The position numbers and the translations under genes were made by a program. A DNA stretch of 64,000 nucleotides from Micromonospora zingiberis (GTDB lineage: Bacteria > Actinomycetota > Actinomycetes > Mycobacteriales > Micromonosporaceae), in the NCBI RefSeq assembly GCF_004331455.1, contig NZ_SJJR01000004.1:124001-188000 (forward strand). The letters run 5' to 3'. This document shows, piece by piece, positions 1-9,611 of this stretch (position 1 is the first letter of the stretch; every line of letters begins with the position of its first letter). The notes under the pieces are model-generated. The model did no database searches. It was not told the origin of the DNA and was given only the letters and a program-made list of their open reading frames with translations.

Positions 1-24
1 CCCGAACAACGCATCGGCGCCTGA

Positions 25-198
25 CCCCACCCCACCCACCCCACCCCACCCCACCCCACCCACCCCGTCGATCATGGACTTCTGGTCGCCGGGATGGGGT
101 GAATGCCCCTTTCGCGGGGACCGGAACTGCATGATCGACGCGCGATGTGGGTGGGGTTGGGGGTGGGGTGGGGGTCAGGGGGTCAGGGGGTCAGGGGA
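25..198. repeat. C-tract/G-tract inverted repeat, probable terminator beyond the GH1 gene
   Basis: Bases 25-66 are runs of three or four C separated by single A. Bases 147-198 are the reverse, runs of G separated by T or TCA. Between them GTCGATCATG (67-76) pairs exactly with CATGATCGAC (130-139), and short GC-rich arms near 95-118 can close the apex, so the stretch can fold into one long imperfect hairpin. The end nearest the gene holds three tandem TCAGGGGG units (175-198), which on the minus strand are TGA stop triplets; the GH1 stop lies in the outermost. Both tracts also fit G-quadruplex patterns on one strand each. It follows the last gene of the minus-strand operon, so a terminator or mRNA 3' stabiliser is the likely role. 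No gene is visible in 1-190. Confidence 0.6.
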
Positions 199-1588
199 GG
201 TGGTTGGTGGTGGTGAGGGTGCGGTACCAGTGGGCGGAGTCTTTCCAGGTGCGCTGCTGGGTCTGGTAGTCGACGTGGATGATGCCGAAGCGGCGGTCGT
301 AGCCGTACGCCCACTCGAAGTTGTCCAGCAGCGACCAGACGAAGTAGCCACGTACGTCGGCACCGGCGGCCATCGCGTCGTGCGTGGCGGCGATGTGTCG
401 GCGCAGGTAGTCGATCCGGCGGTCGTCGTGGATCGCGCCGTCGGGGGAGACCACGTCGTCGAAGGCGGCACCGTTCTCGGTGATCATCATCGGCAGGTCG
501 GGGTGTTCCCGGTGCAGCCGCAGCAGCAACTCGGTCAGGCCGGCCGGCTCGATGTTCCAACCCATCGCGGTGTACGGGCCGGGCTGCGGCAGGAACTCGA
601 CCTGCTCCGAGCCGACCCAGGCCGAGTGCGCCGAACGGCCGTGCCCGTCCGCGTCCGACTTCGGTGACACCCCGTCCCAGGCGCGGACCAGGGTGGTCGA
701 GTAGTAGTTGACGCCGAGCACGTCAAGCGGCACCGCCGCGGTCTGCTCGTCGCCGTCGCGGACGAACGACCAGTCGGTGACCCCGGCGGTGTCGGCGAGC
801 AGGTCCGCCGGGTACGCGCCGTCCAGCATCGGGCCGAGGAACGCCCGGTTCGCCAGCGCGTCGATCCGGCGGGCCGCGTCGGCGTCGGCCGCCGAGTCCG
901 AGGCCGGGCGGATCACGTGCAGGTTCAACGTGACCGACAGCTGCGCCGCCGGAGCCAGCTCGCGGATCACCCGGCCGGCCAGGCCGTGCGCCAGGTTCAG
1001 ATGGTGTACGGCGGCCAGCGCGGCGGCCGGCTCGGTGCGCCCCGGCGCGTGCACCCCGGAGGCGTAACCGAGGTACGACGAGCACCACGGCTCGTTGAAG
1101 GTGGTCCAGGTGTGCACCCGGTCGCCGAGCGCCCCGACGATCTTCTCCGCGTAGTCGGCGAACCGCGCCGCGGTGTCCCGCGCCGGCCAGCCACCGGCGT
1201 CCTCCAACTCCTGCGGCAGGTCCCAGTGGTAGAGCGTGGCCACCGGCCGGATGCCGAGTTCCAGCAGCCGGTCCACCAGCCGGGAGTAGAAGTCCACCCC
1301 GGCCTGGTTCACCGGCCCGGAGCCGCCGGGCTGCACGCGCGGCCAGGCGATGGAGAACCGGTACGCCCCGAGCCCGAGCGCGGTCAACTGCTCCAGGTCG
1401 TCGGCCCAGCGGTGGTAGTGGTCCGCCGCCACGTCACCGGTGTCCCCGTTCAGGGTGCGACCCGGGGTGTGGCTGTAGGTGTCCCAGATCGACGGTCCCC
1501 GGCCGCCCTCCTTGGCCGCCCCCTCGATCTGGTACGCCGCCGTCGCCGAACCCCAGACGAAGCCCTCGGGAAACACGATCTCGCTCAT
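191..1588 (-). CDS. GH1 family beta-glucosidase
   Basis: A 465-residue cytoplasmic glycoside hydrolase family 1 enzyme, the usual length for the family, without signal peptide. The N-terminus carries the GH1 signature [19 protein letters not shown]. The acid/base glutamate sits in TFNEPW and the nucleophile glutamate in [10 protein letters not shown], so the retaining mechanism should be intact. The ATG at 1588 was chosen because GH1 homology begins about six residues after it; the frame stays open upstream but that part looks non-coding. It is the last gene of the lacI-ABC-GH31 operon, 76 bases after GH31. In this context it probably removes beta-linked glucose from imported oligosaccharides after the alpha-xylosidase has taken off xylose. 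Beta-galactosidase or beta-xylosidase side activity is possible. Confidence 0.93.
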   Translation of the reverse strand: MSEIVFPEGFVWGSATAAYQIEGAAKEGGRGPSIWDTYSHTPGRTLNGDTGDVAADHYHRWADDLEQLTALGLGAYRFSIAWPRVQPGGSGPVNQAGVDFYSRLVDRLLELGIRPVATLYHWDLPQELEDAGGWPARDTAARFADYAEKIVGALGDRVHTWTTFNEPWCSSYLGYASGVHAPGRTEPAAALAAVHHLNLAHGLAGRVIRELAPAAQLSVTLNLHVIRPASDSAADADAARRIDALANRAFLGPMLDGAYPADLLADTAGVTDWSFVRDGDEQTAAVPLDVLGVNYYSTTLVRAWDGVSPKSDADGHGRSAHSAWVGSEQVEFLPQPGPYTAMGWNIEPAGLTELLLRLHREHPDLPMMITENGAAFDDVVSPDGAIHDDRRIDYLRRHIAATHDAMAAGADVRGYFVWSLLDNFEWAYGYDRRFGIIHVDYQTQQRTWKDSAHWYRTLTTTNHLP

Positions 1589-1664
1589 GCCGGCTCTCCG
1601 CTTCGCTGCGTGCCGGCATGAGGCACAAGCACGCTGAATTGATGGTTCGCTCGCTGACGCTCGC

Positions 1665-3896
1665 TCACTTCGCCACCTCCGTGACCTCGCAGCCGTATCC
1701 GGACGAGACCCCGGCCACCAACTCGGCGGTGGCCGTACCGTCCTGGTAGTGCACCTCGAACTCGGTGCCCGGACCACCGTCGGGCGACGGGATCCGGACC
1801 CGGGTGCGTTGCCCGGACGCCGGGGCGTACAGCCGCAGCTGCACGCCGTCGGCCCACGGATAGTCGGGCCGGTCGGTGACCGAACCGAACGGGATGACCG
1901 AGCCCGGCCGGGCCAGCACCGGCACGGTGTCGAAGCCGTGCTTCTCGCTCACCCAGCCCGGGCCGGTGATCTGCGCGCCGGTCATCAGGTTCGTCCAGGT
2001 GCCGGCCGGCACGTAGTAGGTGACCTCCCCGTCGGCGCTCATCACCGGCGCGACCAGCAGGTCCGGGCCGAGCATGTACTGCCGGTCCAGGTACGCGGCG
2101 GTCGGGTCGTCCGGGAACTCCACGACCATCGGCCGCATCACCGGTATCCCCTCGCGGTGCGCCTCGTCGGCCGCCGCCGCCAGGTACGGCATCAGGCTCA
2201 GCTTGAGCCGGGTGAACCGGCGCAGCACCTCGACCGCCTCGTCGTCGTACGCCCACGGCACCCGGTACGAGCCGGAACCGTGCAGCCGCGAGTGCGAGGA
2301 GAGCAGCCCGAAGGCGATCCAGCGCTTGAAGACCGCCGGATCCGGGGTGCCCTCGAAACCGCCGATGTCGTGGCTCCAGTAGCCGAAGCCGGAGGCGGCC
2401 AACGACAGCCCGCCGCGCAACGACTCGGCCATCGCCACGAAGGTGGACTCGCAGTCGCCACCCCAGTGCACCGGGAACTGCTGCCCACCGGCGGTCGCCG
2501 AGCGCGCGAAGACCACCGCCTCGCCCTGGCCGCGCTCGGTCTCCAGCAGCTCGAAGACGGTCTTGTTGTAGAGGTGGGAGTAGTAGTTGTGCATCCGCTG
2601 CGGGTCGGCGCCGTTGTGCCAGACGACGTCCGTCGGGATGCGCTCACCGAAGTCGGTCTTGAAGCAGTCGACGCCCATGTCGAGCAGCACCTTGAGCTTG
2701 TCGGCGAACCACCGGGCGGCGTCCGGGTTGGTGAAGTCGACGAGCGCCATGCCGGCCTGCCACTTGTCCCACTGCCAGATCGACCCGTCCGGGTTGCGGA
2801 CCAGGTAACCGGCCTGCCGGCCCTCCTCGAACAGGTACGACCGTTGGGCGATGTACGGGTTGATCCAGACGCACACCTTGAGGCCGCGCTCGTGCAGCCG
2901 GCGCAGCATGCCCTCCGGGTCGGGGAAGGTCGCCGGGTCCCAGATGAAGTCGACCCAGTGGAACTGCCGCATCCAGAAGCAGTCGAAGTGGAACACCGAC
3001 AGCGGCAGGTCCCGCTCGGCCATCCCGTCGATGAACTCGGTGACCGTCTTCTCGTCGTACGAGGTGGTAAACGAGGTGGACAGCCACAGCCCGTACGACC
3101 AGGCCGGCACCCGGGCCGGGCGGCCGGTCAGCGCGGTGTAGCGGCGCAGCACGTCCTTCGGGGTGGGACCGTCGATCACGTGGTAGGTGAGCGACTGCCC
3201 CGGCACGCTGAACTGGGTCTGCGACACCACCTCGGAGCCCACCTCGAACGACACGTGCTCCGGGTGGTCCACGAACACCCCGTAGCCGGCGCTGCTCAGG
3301 TAGAACGGCACGTTCTTGTACGCCTGCTCGCTGGCCGTGCCGCCGTCGGCGTTCCAGATGTCGACGGTCTGGCCGTTCTTCACGTACGCGCCGAACCGCT
3401 CGCCCAGCCCGTAGATCGTCTCGCCGACGCCGAGGGCCAGCCGGTCGTGCACGTACTTGCCACCCTCGGCGTCGGTGACCACGCCGATGCTGCGTTCGGT
3501 GGACGAGGTGACCAGCCGGTCGCCGCGCAGGAAGTCGACCCGCCACGGCCCGGTCAGCGCCACCCGGACGGTCAACTCGCCGGTGGTCAGCCGCGCGCTG
3601 AGCCCGGTGACCTCCACCTGCACCGGGTGCCCGCCGTCCTCGGCGAGCGCGAAGCGGGGCTGCTTGGGCAGCCCGCCGCTGTGGTGGCCGACGGTCACCC
3701 CGACCACCCCGGGGGCGGGGGAGAAGAATCGTACGGTCACCACCGGGCGGTTGAGGGTGTCCCCCCGCCCGGTGATCTTGCCGATGGGTGCGAAGACGGT
3801 GAACGAGCGCTCGTCGGGCTCCACCGATTCGACCGCGCCGGGTCGCAACACGGTGACGCCGGGCCGCAGTTGCCAGTACCCGTCGGTGAACTTCAC
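1665..3896 (-). CDS. GH31 alpha-xylosidase (YicI type)
   Basis: A 743-residue GH31 retaining glycosidase. The catalytic block [13 protein letters not shown] places the nucleophile at Asp415, and WGGD places the acid/base at Asp481; both positions nearly coincide with Escherichia coli YicI (416 and 482). The active-site stretch HFDCFWM at 303-309 also matches YicI, which favours alpha-xylosidase over alpha-glucosidase. No signal peptide is seen, so it acts in the cytoplasm. The start is a GTG at 3896 that overlaps the permease stop as GTGA, showing translational coupling. Expected reaction: release of alpha-1,6-linked xylose from the non-reducing end of isoprimeverose or xyloglucan oligosaccharides. 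The alternative, a broad alpha-glucosidase, is less likely. Confidence 0.92.
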   Translation of the reverse strand: MKFTDGYWQLRPGVTVLRPGAVESVEPDERSFTVFAPIGKITGRGDTLNRPVVTVRFFSPAPGVVGVTVGHHSGGLPKQPRFALAEDGGHPVQVEVTGLSARLTTGELTVRVALTGPWRVDFLRGDRLVTSSTERSIGVVTDAEGGKYVHDRLALGVGETIYGLGERFGAYVKNGQTVDIWNADGGTASEQAYKNVPFYLSSAGYGVFVDHPEHVSFEVGSEVVSQTQFSVPGQSLTYHVIDGPTPKDVLRRYTALTGRPARVPAWSYGLWLSTSFTTSYDEKTVTEFIDGMAERDLPLSVFHFDCFWMRQFHWVDFIWDPATFPDPEGMLRRLHERGLKVCVWINPYIAQRSYLFEEGRQAGYLVRNPDGSIWQWDKWQAGMALVDFTNPDAARWFADKLKVLLDMGVDCFKTDFGERIPTDVVWHNGADPQRMHNYYSHLYNKTVFELLETERGQGEAVVFARSATAGGQQFPVHWGGDCESTFVAMAESLRGGLSLAASGFGYWSHDIGGFEGTPDPAVFKRWIAFGLLSSHSRLHGSGSYRVPWAYDDEAVEVLRRFTRLKLSLMPYLAAAADEAHREGIPVMRPMVVEFPDDPTAAYLDRQYMLGPDLLVAPVMSADGEVTYYVPAGTWTNLMTGAQITGPGWVSEKHGFDTVPVLARPGSVIPFGSVTDRPDYPWADGVQLRLYAPASGQRTRVRIPSPDGGPGTEFEVHYQDGTATAELVAGVSSGYGCEVTEVAK

Positions 3897-4768
3897 TTGT
3901 CGGCTCCTGCCGTGATGCCACGCGCGAGGGTGCGCTGGAAGATGAGGAAGAACAGAATGGCCGGGAGCAGGCTGAGTAGCGCCCCGGCGTTGGTGGTGGG
4001 GGCGTCCATCAGCCGGTCGCCCTGCAACGAGGCGAGCGCGACGGGGACGGTCTGGGTCGAGTTGTCGATCAGCATGACCAGCGGGATCAGGAACTCGTTC
4101 CAGGTCCAGATGAAGAAGAAGACCAGCAGCACCGAGATGGTGGGCCGGATGTTGGGCAGCACCACCCGCCACAGGATCCGCCACTTGCCGGCACCGTCGA
4201 GCGCGGCGGCCTCCAGCAGCGTACGGGGGAACGCGCCGAGCACCGAGGCGAGCAGGTAGGTGCCGAAGGCGGCCTGGATGACGGTGAAGATGATGATCAC
4301 CGCGAGCCGGGTGTTGTAGAGCCCGGCCTCCTTGGCGAAGTGGTACAGCGGGTAGATCAGCGCCTCCTGCGGCAGCATGTTCGCCAGCAGGAACAGCCCG
4401 ATGATCCAGAGCCGCCCGCGTACCCGGCCGATGCCCAGCGCGTACGCGCTCAGCAGCGACACCACCACCGCGAGCACCGCGACGGAGCCGGAGATGAGGA
4501 TCGAGTTCCACAGCTTGACCGGGAAGTCGACCTGCTCCCAGTAGGTGCGCAGCCCGGTGGTGTAGAACTCCGTCGGCCAGCTCAACGGCCCGTTGGTGGA
4601 GTAGTCACCGGGCGACTTGAAGGCGTTGAGCAGCATGAACGCGAACGGCACCAGCATCGCCAGCGCGGCGGCGGTGACCAGCACGAGCACGATCCACCGG
4701 CCGGCACCGCGATGATGCCGGTCGGGCCGGCGGTGGGTCACCCGCGGCGGGGTGAGGGTGACGGCCAT
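3893..4768 (-). CDS. Carbohydrate ABC transporter permease (MalG type)
   Basis: A 291-residue inner-membrane subunit of a CUT1-type sugar importer. After a short basic N-terminus there are six hydrophobic segments. The cytoplasmic coupling loop that docks on the ATPase is the EAA-like block around EAAALDGAGKWRILWRVVLP. The product starts at ATG 4768, which shares one base with the stop of the other permease (TGATG), and its own stop overlaps the GH31 start. No ATPase gene is present in the operon; as in many actinobacteria, a shared MsiK-like ATPase encoded elsewhere probably energises the importer (inference). The substrate should be the oligosaccharide cleaved by the two downstream enzymes. 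Confidence 0.93.
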   Translation of the reverse strand: MAVTLTPPRVTHRRPDRHHRGAGRWIVLVLVTAAALAMLVPFAFMLLNAFKSPGDYSTNGPLSWPTEFYTTGLRTYWEQVDFPVKLWNSILISGSVAVLAVVVSLLSAYALGIGRVRGRLWIIGLFLLANMLPQEALIYPLYHFAKEAGLYNTRLAVIIIFTVIQAAFGTYLLASVLGAFPRTLLEAAALDGAGKWRILWRVVLPNIRPTISVLLVFFFIWTWNEFLIPLVMLIDNSTQTVPVALASLQGDRLMDAPTTNAGALLSLLPAILFFLIFQRTLARGITAGADK

Positions 4769-5742
4769 CAGAGCGCTCCGTCCCGTCGTTCGGCGCGGTT
4801 CTGCGCCCGGATGAACAACACCGCCACCACCACGATGATCAGCGTCAACACCATCGAGATGGCCGAGCCGTAACCGACGTTGAGTCGCTTGAAGAAGGTG
4901 AAGTAGGCGAAGTACGAGGGCACGTTGGTGGCGTTCTCCGGGCCGCCCCGGGTCAGCGCGTAGATCGGGCCGAACACCTTCATCGCGGCGATGGTGCAGG
5001 TCAGGCCGACCACGAAGGTCTCCGGCCGGATCTGGGCCAGGGTGATGGCGCGGAACCGCCGGAACCACCCCGCCCCGTCGATCTCCGCGGCCTCGTACAG
5101 CTCCGGGTTGACCCGCTCCAGCGCGGCCATGAAGACGACCACCGGGTAGCCGATCTGCACCCAGATCATCACGGCCATCACCACGGGTAGCGCGGTGCCC
5201 GGGTCGCCGAGCCAGTCGTGGCTGAGCGCGCCGAGCCCGATCGCGTCGAGCAGCCCGTTGAGCGCGCCGTCGGGCCGCAGGATCCAGCCCCACACGATGC
5301 CGGCCACCACGACCGGCAGCACCTGCGGCAGATAGAACGCGGCCCGCAGGGCGGCGGCGGTGCGCGGCCGGAACCTGCGGCCGATGGTGTCGAACAGCAC
5401 CGCGGCGAGCACCAACCCGACCAGGGTGGGCACCACCACCATCGCGATGATCATCGCGACGGTGTTCTTGAACGAGGTCCAGAAGACGTCGTCGGTCAGC
5501 AGGTTGCGGTAGTTGTCCAGCCCGACGAAGGTCGGGTCGCCGACCCCGGACCACTTGGTCAGGGACAGGTAGCCGGTGTAGACCAGCGGGCCACCGATGA
5601 CGAGCAGGAACAGCAGCGCGCCGGGCAACAGATAGAGCCAGTACGCGGCGTCGGGGCGCGACGGCCGGCGTTTCGGCCCGGTCGTCGGGTCAGGAGGCGA
5701 CGTGCTCGCCCGGGGGCGGGCGGCGGTGTCGGGCGAAGCCAT
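4768..5742 (-). CDS. Carbohydrate ABC transporter permease (MalF type)
   Basis: A 324-residue membrane subunit partnering the MalG-type protein. It begins with a proline- and arginine-rich cytoplasmic tail (about 30 residues), followed by six membrane segments and the coupling motif around YEAAEIDGAGWFRRFRAITL. The ATG at 5742 is preferred over one five codons upstream because GGAAGGA lies at the proper distance before it and would be inside the longer reading. It is separated from the lipoprotein gene by a GC-rich stem-loop and runs directly into the second permease. Family membership is clear; the exact sugar is inferred only from neighbours. Confidence 0.93.
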   Translation of the reverse strand: MASPDTAARPRASTSPPDPTTGPKRRPSRPDAAYWLYLLPGALLFLLVIGGPLVYTGYLSLTKWSGVGDPTFVGLDNYRNLLTDDVFWTSFKNTVAMIIAMVVVPTLVGLVLAAVLFDTIGRRFRPRTAAALRAAFYLPQVLPVVVAGIVWGWILRPDGALNGLLDAIGLGALSHDWLGDPGTALPVVMAVMIWVQIGYPVVVFMAALERVNPELYEAAEIDGAGWFRRFRAITLAQIRPETFVVGLTCTIAAMKVFGPIYALTRGGPENATNVPSYFAYFTFFKRLNVGYGSAISMVLTLIIVVVAVLFIRAQNRAERRDGAL

Positions 5743-5762
5743 GGCAGGTCCTTCCACGCCGG

Positions 5763-5812
5763 GGGGGCGGGCGTACCGGTGACCCGGTCACGCGGGACCG
5801 ACGCCCGCCCCC
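5763..5812 (-). terminator. Intra-operon stem-loop after the substrate-binding protein gene
   Basis: Twelve-base perfect arms (5763-5774 with 5801-5812) enclose a second small hairpin built on GTGACC/GGTCAC. It starts ten bases beyond the lipoprotein stop and precedes the permease ribosome-binding site. There is no U-tract. Such structures usually protect the 3' end of the upstream message or attenuate transcription, giving more binding protein than permease. Confidence 0.7.
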
Positions 5813-5821
5813 GGTCGCCGC

Positions 5822-7120
5822 TCAGTCGCGCTTGATCTCCGCGACGCCGTCCTGGTAGGGCTTGGCGATCGCGTCGAGGACCTGGTCCGGCGTCTTGGAC
5901 TGGTTGATCAGGCTCTGGAAGCCGGAGACCAGCACGTCGTAGTAGCCGGGCACCGGCCAGTCGGGGTAGAAGGCCAGGCCGTCCTGGGAGCTGATGGCGT
6001 TGAAGTTCTCGATCAGCTTGCGGTCCTTGGCGTCGCTGATCGTCGCCGGGTCACCGGAGACCGGTACGCCACCGTTGTTGCCGATCAGCGCCTGGATCTC
6101 CGGACGCAGGGTGATGTCGATGAAGTCGTACGCCAGGTTCTTGGCCTTGCTGGTCTCCGGAATCACCCAGAGGTTGCCGGACGAGCCGGCGTGCAGGGTG
6201 TTGCCGGGGAACAGGAAGCTGTCCCAGTCGAACTTGATCTCGCTCTTGAACCGGCCGTACCACCAGCTACCGGAGACGATCATCGGCGCCTTGCCGGAGA
6301 TGAAGGCGGTGCCCATGTCCTCGGCCTTCAGGCTGGCCGAGTTCTTGGCGATGTAGCCCTTGCCGACCCACTCGGCGAAGGTCTCCGCGCCGTACTTGAC
6401 CGGGTCGGCCTTGAAGTCGACCGGGTTGGCGTACAGCTGGTAGTTGTTCACGAACGCCCGGTCGGCGCGGGAGAGGGCGAGCTGGTAGAACAGTTGCCCG
6501 GCCGGGTACTCGGCACCGGACATGCCCAGCGGCGTCACGCCCTTGGCGACGAAGGTGTCCATCGCGGCGGTGAACTCGGCCATCGTCGTCGGCACGCTGA
6601 CCCCGTGCTCGGCGAACAGTTCCTTGTTGTAGTAGACCATCACGTACTCGCCGTAGTTCGGCACGCCGTACCAGTTGCCCGAGCCCATCACGCCGTTGTC
6701 GTACCGGGCGGTGGTCTGCAGGCTGGGGCTCAACGCCTTGTCCCAGCCGCGCTTGGTCGCCTCCTCGGTCAGGTCGGTGAGCAGCCCCTGCGAGGAGAGC
6801 AGGCCCGAGGTGGCGTTGCCCTTGTTGTACTCCATGATGTCCGGGCCCTCGGACGAGTTGATGATCATGCCGGCGTTCTGCTGGATCTGCTCGAACGCCT
6901 TGCGCTCGAAGCGCACCTCGACGCCCTCGTGTTCTTCCTTGAAGATCTCGATCGCCCGGTCCCAGGCGATGCCCATCGCACTGTTGGCGCTCTCGTAGTG
7001 CCAGAGCTTCAGGACGTTGGCGCTGCTGTCTTCGCTGTCGCCGCCGCCGCAGGCGACGAGGTTCGTCGCCGTGAGCGCGGCCACCACGGCCGCCACGGCT
7101 ACTCTGCGGAATCGGTGCAT
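5822..7120 (-). CDS. Sugar ABC transporter substrate-binding lipoprotein
   Basis: A 432-residue extracytoplasmic solute-binding protein (family 1). The N-terminus MHRFRRVAVAAVVAALTATN is followed by LVACGGG, a lipobox whose Cys24 should be lipidated and anchored to the outer face of the membrane. The mature part has the MalE-like fold features (KLWHYESAN near the start, GPDIMEYNKG, NYGEYVMVYYNKELF, WVIPETSKAKN). It lies 37 bases after lacI and before the permease pair, so it is the binding component of that importer. Ligand specificity cannot be read directly; xyloglucan-derived or cello-oligosaccharides are suggested by the linked glycosidases. Confidence 0.94.
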   Translation of the reverse strand: MHRFRRVAVAAVVAALTATNLVACGGGDSEDSSANVLKLWHYESANSAMGIAWDRAIEIFKEEHEGVEVRFERKAFEQIQQNAGMIINSSEGPDIMEYNKGNATSGLLSSQGLLTDLTEEATKRGWDKALSPSLQTTARYDNGVMGSGNWYGVPNYGEYVMVYYNKELFAEHGVSVPTTMAEFTAAMDTFVAKGVTPLGMSGAEYPAGQLFYQLALSRADRAFVNNYQLYANPVDFKADPVKYGAETFAEWVGKGYIAKNSASLKAEDMGTAFISGKAPMIVSGSWWYGRFKSEIKFDWDSFLFPGNTLHAGSSGNLWVIPETSKAKNLAYDFIDITLRPEIQALIGNNGGVPVSGDPATISDAKDRKLIENFNAISSQDGLAFYPDWPVPGYYDVLVSGFQSLINQSKTPDQVLDAIAKPYQDGVAEIKRD

Positions 7121-7157
7121 TGCTAGTCTCCCTGACGAGTATCGAGCCGGTACTCCC

Positions 7158-8273
7158 TCAAGCCCGTCGTCGCGTGGCAGCGCGGCGGCGGGCTGCTTCG
7201 GTGCTCGGAACCGTCGGCTCGTCGCCGTCGGCTCCCGTGTTACCTGCGGTGTTGCTCCCCGTACGCGGTGGGCCGCTCGAACCGCGCACCTGTAGCGCGC
7301 ACGGCAGCAGCTGTTGGTGGATCTCGCCGTTGGCGTTGTCGACGTGCCGCAGCAGCGTCTCGATGGCGATCCGGCCGAGCGCCGACCCGGGCGAGTTCAT
7401 CGCGGTCAGCGCCGGGGTGGCCAGCTCGGCCACCTGTGGCGAGGTGACCATCGAGACCACCGAGACGTCGTCGGGCACGCTCAGGCCGCGGCCGCCCAAC
7501 TCCCCGAGCAGGCCGAAGACGGCGTTCTCGTTCATCGCGATGATCGCGGTCAGGTCCGGCGCCTGCCGCAGGGCGGTGGCCAGCGCCGTGCGCCCACCGG
7601 CCGCGCTGTCCTCGGCGGGGATCATCAGCGGCTCCAGCCCGTGCCCGGTCATCGCGATGGTGAACGCGTCCCGGGTGCGCGTCGCCGGGCCGTAGCCCTC
7701 GGCGATGGTGCCGGCGGAGTGGTTGACGTAGACGATCCGGCGGTGGCCGAGGGCGACCAGGTGCCCGACCGCCTCCTCGACGGTCTGGTCGAAGTCGATG
7801 TCCACGTACGACAGGTCGGTGGTGTCGGCGGTGCGACCGATCAGCACCAGCGGCAGGCCCAGCTCCCGCAGCACGTCCACCCGTGGGTCGTGCAGCTGCA
7901 CCTCCATCAGCAGCGCACCGTCGAGCATCCGCTGGCTGGCCAGCCGCCGCAGCTCGTCGAGGTCGCCGACGCCGATGGGGGAGAGCACCAGGTGGTAGCC
8001 GGCGACGCTGGCGGCGGCCGCCGCGCCGGTGACGAAGGCGGTCTCGGTGGCGCCCAGGCCGCGTTCGTCCATCGGCAGCAGCAGACCCAGGATCCGGCTG
8101 CGCCGGCTGGCCAACCCGCGTGCCATGGCATTGGGCTGGTAGTCCAGCTCGGCCATGGCGGCGAGCACCTTGTCGCGGGTGGCCTGGGAGATCGGGCGGG
8201 CGCCGGTGAGCACGTACGACACCGTGCTGACCGACACCTGGGCGAGGCGCGCGACGTCCTGCATGGTGGCCAT
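7158..8273 (-). CDS. LacI-family transcriptional repressor
   Basis: A 371-residue regulator. The N-terminal LacI helix-turn-helix and hinge span residues 1-60 (MATMQDVARLAQVSVSTVSY; NAMARGLASRRS), followed by a periplasmic-binding-protein-like sugar sensor domain and a low-complexity arginine/alanine-rich tail of about 30 residues. The ATG at 8273 fits the family start exactly. It heads the operon, so it is probably autoregulated through the palindrome at 8296-8311. The ligand should be a product of GH31/GH1 action or the transported oligosaccharide. Confidence 0.94.
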   Translation of the reverse strand: MATMQDVARLAQVSVSTVSYVLTGARPISQATRDKVLAAMAELDYQPNAMARGLASRRSRILGLLLPMDERGLGATETAFVTGAAAAASVAGYHLVLSPIGVGDLDELRRLASQRMLDGALLMEVQLHDPRVDVLRELGLPLVLIGRTADTTDLSYVDIDFDQTVEEAVGHLVALGHRRIVYVNHSAGTIAEGYGPATRTRDAFTIAMTGHGLEPLMIPAEDSAAGGRTALATALRQAPDLTAIIAMNENAVFGLLGELGGRGLSVPDDVSVVSMVTSPQVAELATPALTAMNSPGSALGRIAIETLLRHVDNANGEIHQQLLPCALQVRGSSGPPRTGSNTAGNTGADGDEPTVPSTEAARRRAATRRRA

Positions 8274-8295
8274 CGGGCACCTCCCTCACGGGCTT

Positions 8296-8324
8296 GTCGA
8301 AGCGCTTCGACTAAGCGGTTCGAC
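8296..8324. promoter_or_regulatory. LacI operator upstream of the sugar operon
   Basis: GTCGAAGCGCTTCGAC (8296-8311) is a perfect 16-bp palindrome with the central CG expected of LacI-family sites, 23 bases upstream of the lacI start. A second, imperfect copy, AAGCGGTTCGAC, follows at 8313-8324. Binding here would repress the whole operon, including lacI. Confidence 0.8.
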
Positions 8325-8619
8325 AGAAGGTAGGTCACGTGTTACAGCCACGTCAATAGCCAATGACGAACCGACGTCGGACCGTGCGCCCGGCCTCCGC
8401 CGCCCTTGTTGCCGGGCGCTCTTGTGCTCCGGCCGTGATTTCACCGAGAAAGGAAGATTTCGGTGTGAAATCAGCGCGCGTGGGTGGTGGGCCGGGGGTG
8501 GGTCCGGTGGCGGTGCGTGCGACATGTCGCCCCGCATCCCGAACGGCCGAGCCCGGGGCGACGCGATCCGCACCGGCCGGAGAACGTGCCGCCGGAGCGG
8601 GTCCGCCAGCAGGTCGCGG
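8325..8619. other. Intergenic region with a GC-rich inverted repeat
   Basis: About 300 bases lie between the operator and the next gene end, with no convincing reading frame. GTCGCCCC (8526-8533) and GGGGCGAC (8555-8562) are exact eight-base arms around a 21-base loop. They may end transcription from the upstream minus-strand gene. The promoter of the sugar operon must lie in 8312-8400, but no confident -10/-35 pair is visible. Confidence 0.45.
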
Positions 8620-9429
8620 TCAGATGTCGAGGTTGAACTTCTGCAACACCGAGGGGGCGACCAGCCCGAGCGTGGCCAGCACCGAGACGATGGTGAGCCC
8701 GGTTCGCACGAAGACGATCTCGACCCGGCCGCCGGCCCGCAGCGCGATCTTGTCCGGCAGGCTGATCGGCGTCCACATCCGGCGCTTGATCGGAATCGGC
8801 CAGAGGATCGGTACGCCGGCTCTGGTGATCATGTCGCCGATGATGTGCACGAAGGCACCCACGCCGACCGCCAGGCCGATCATCGGGTAACCCCGGTCAC
8901 CGGGCAGGTTCGCCGCGGTGAAGACGGCTGCGCCGGCCGAGACCAGGGTGACGATGAGCCAGCCCGCGCGCTCGGCCCACTTGTCGAACAGGCCGCGCAG
9001 GGCGAGGCCGATCATGAAGAACAGGATGCCGATCACCGCCCACTTGCCGTACGTGGCGCAGAGCGTGGTGGTGCCCCAGCCGAGCAGCACGGTGAACGGG
9101 ATGGTGTGGGTCAACGTCCGGTGACCGTTGTTGCGTTTCGGGTCGCGGCTGAGCTTGGTGGCGTAGTAGACGCCCAGCGATACTTTCTCCACCACCTCGG
9201 CGACGAACAGCGAGAAGACCCCGAAGGTGCGGGCCACCGTCGCGCCGCCCTGGTTGCGGGTGACCTTGCCGGACAGGTCGAGGTCGGGCAGCAGTGCGCC
9301 ACCGGCACAGACGGCCGTGCCGACGGCGAGCGCCAACGGCGACTGCTCGTAGTCGTAGAAGTGCTGGAGCGCCCAGGACCCGCTCAGCCATACCGCCGCG
9401 CCAGACAGCGCGTGCGACGGACCCATCAT
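8620..9429 (-). CDS. YdjM/DUF457-type membrane-bound metal-dependent hydrolase
   Basis: A 269-residue integral membrane protein of the YdjM (DUF457) family. The motifs GPSHALSGAA near the start, GGALLPDLD, NGHRTLTHT and HIIGD supply the His/Asp residues thought to bind metal, spread over about six hydrophobic segments. The cytoplasmic linker between the GGALLPDLD and NGHRTLTHT motifs is longer than in short YdjM proteins. The gene starts with two consecutive ATG codons (9429 and 9426), with a GGGGAGGG ribosome site about ten bases upstream. In enterobacteria ydjM is SOS-regulated; no clear LexA box is visible here. The physiological role is unknown. Confidence 0.85.
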   Translation of the reverse strand: MMGPSHALSGAAVWLSGSWALQHFYDYEQSPLALAVGTAVCAGGALLPDLDLSGKVTRNQGGATVARTFGVFSLFVAEVVEKVSLGVYYATKLSRDPKRNNGHRTLTHTIPFTVLLGWGTTTLCATYGKWAVIGILFFMIGLALRGLFDKWAERAGWLIVTLVSAGAAVFTAANLPGDRGYPMIGLAVGVGAFVHIIGDMITRAGVPILWPIPIKRRMWTPISLPDKIALRAGGRVEIVFVRTGLTIVSVLATLGLVAPSVLQKFNLDI

Positions 9430-9463
9430 CTCGGCTCGCCCTCCCCAGGGATCTTGAGCGCCA

Positions 9464-9530
9464 AACTACGCCACTGTAGTTCTCGGCGGCACCAGGGGGA
9501 TCACCCGGATGGGTCCACACTGGACAGTGT
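9464..9530. promoter_or_regulatory. Two short palindromes upstream of the YdjM-like gene
   Basis: AACTAC/GTAGTT (9464-9481, six-base spacer) lies 35 bases before the YdjM-like start and could be an operator. ACACTGGACAGTGT (9517-9530) is a 14-bp palindrome within a larger CCGGA...TCCGG hairpin and may instead end the upstream DUF1707 transcript. Both are clear by eye, but their function is a guess. Confidence 0.4.
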
Positions 9531-9611
9531 CCGGGCGCGGCCGGCGGGCCGCGCCGACCACCAGGGATTATGGCAGCGGCAGGTCGCCAGAGCGGGCGAA
9601 GTGTCGGCAGA

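Noticed and set aside
175..198. Three tandem TCAGGGGG repeats as a possible CRISPR or slippage array
   Set aside because: Units are only eight bases, with no spacers and no cas genes; they are better explained as part of the terminator-like hairpin.
1749..4259. An 836-codon open frame on the plus strand opposite the GH31 and permease genes
   Set aside because: It is a high-GC antisense shadow: its composition is Arg/Gly/His/Val rich with no domain, while the minus strand has complete GH31 and permease motifs.
9464..9481. A LexA box controlling the YdjM-like gene
   Set aside because: The palindrome lacks the GAAC-N4-GTTC form of actinobacterial LexA sites.
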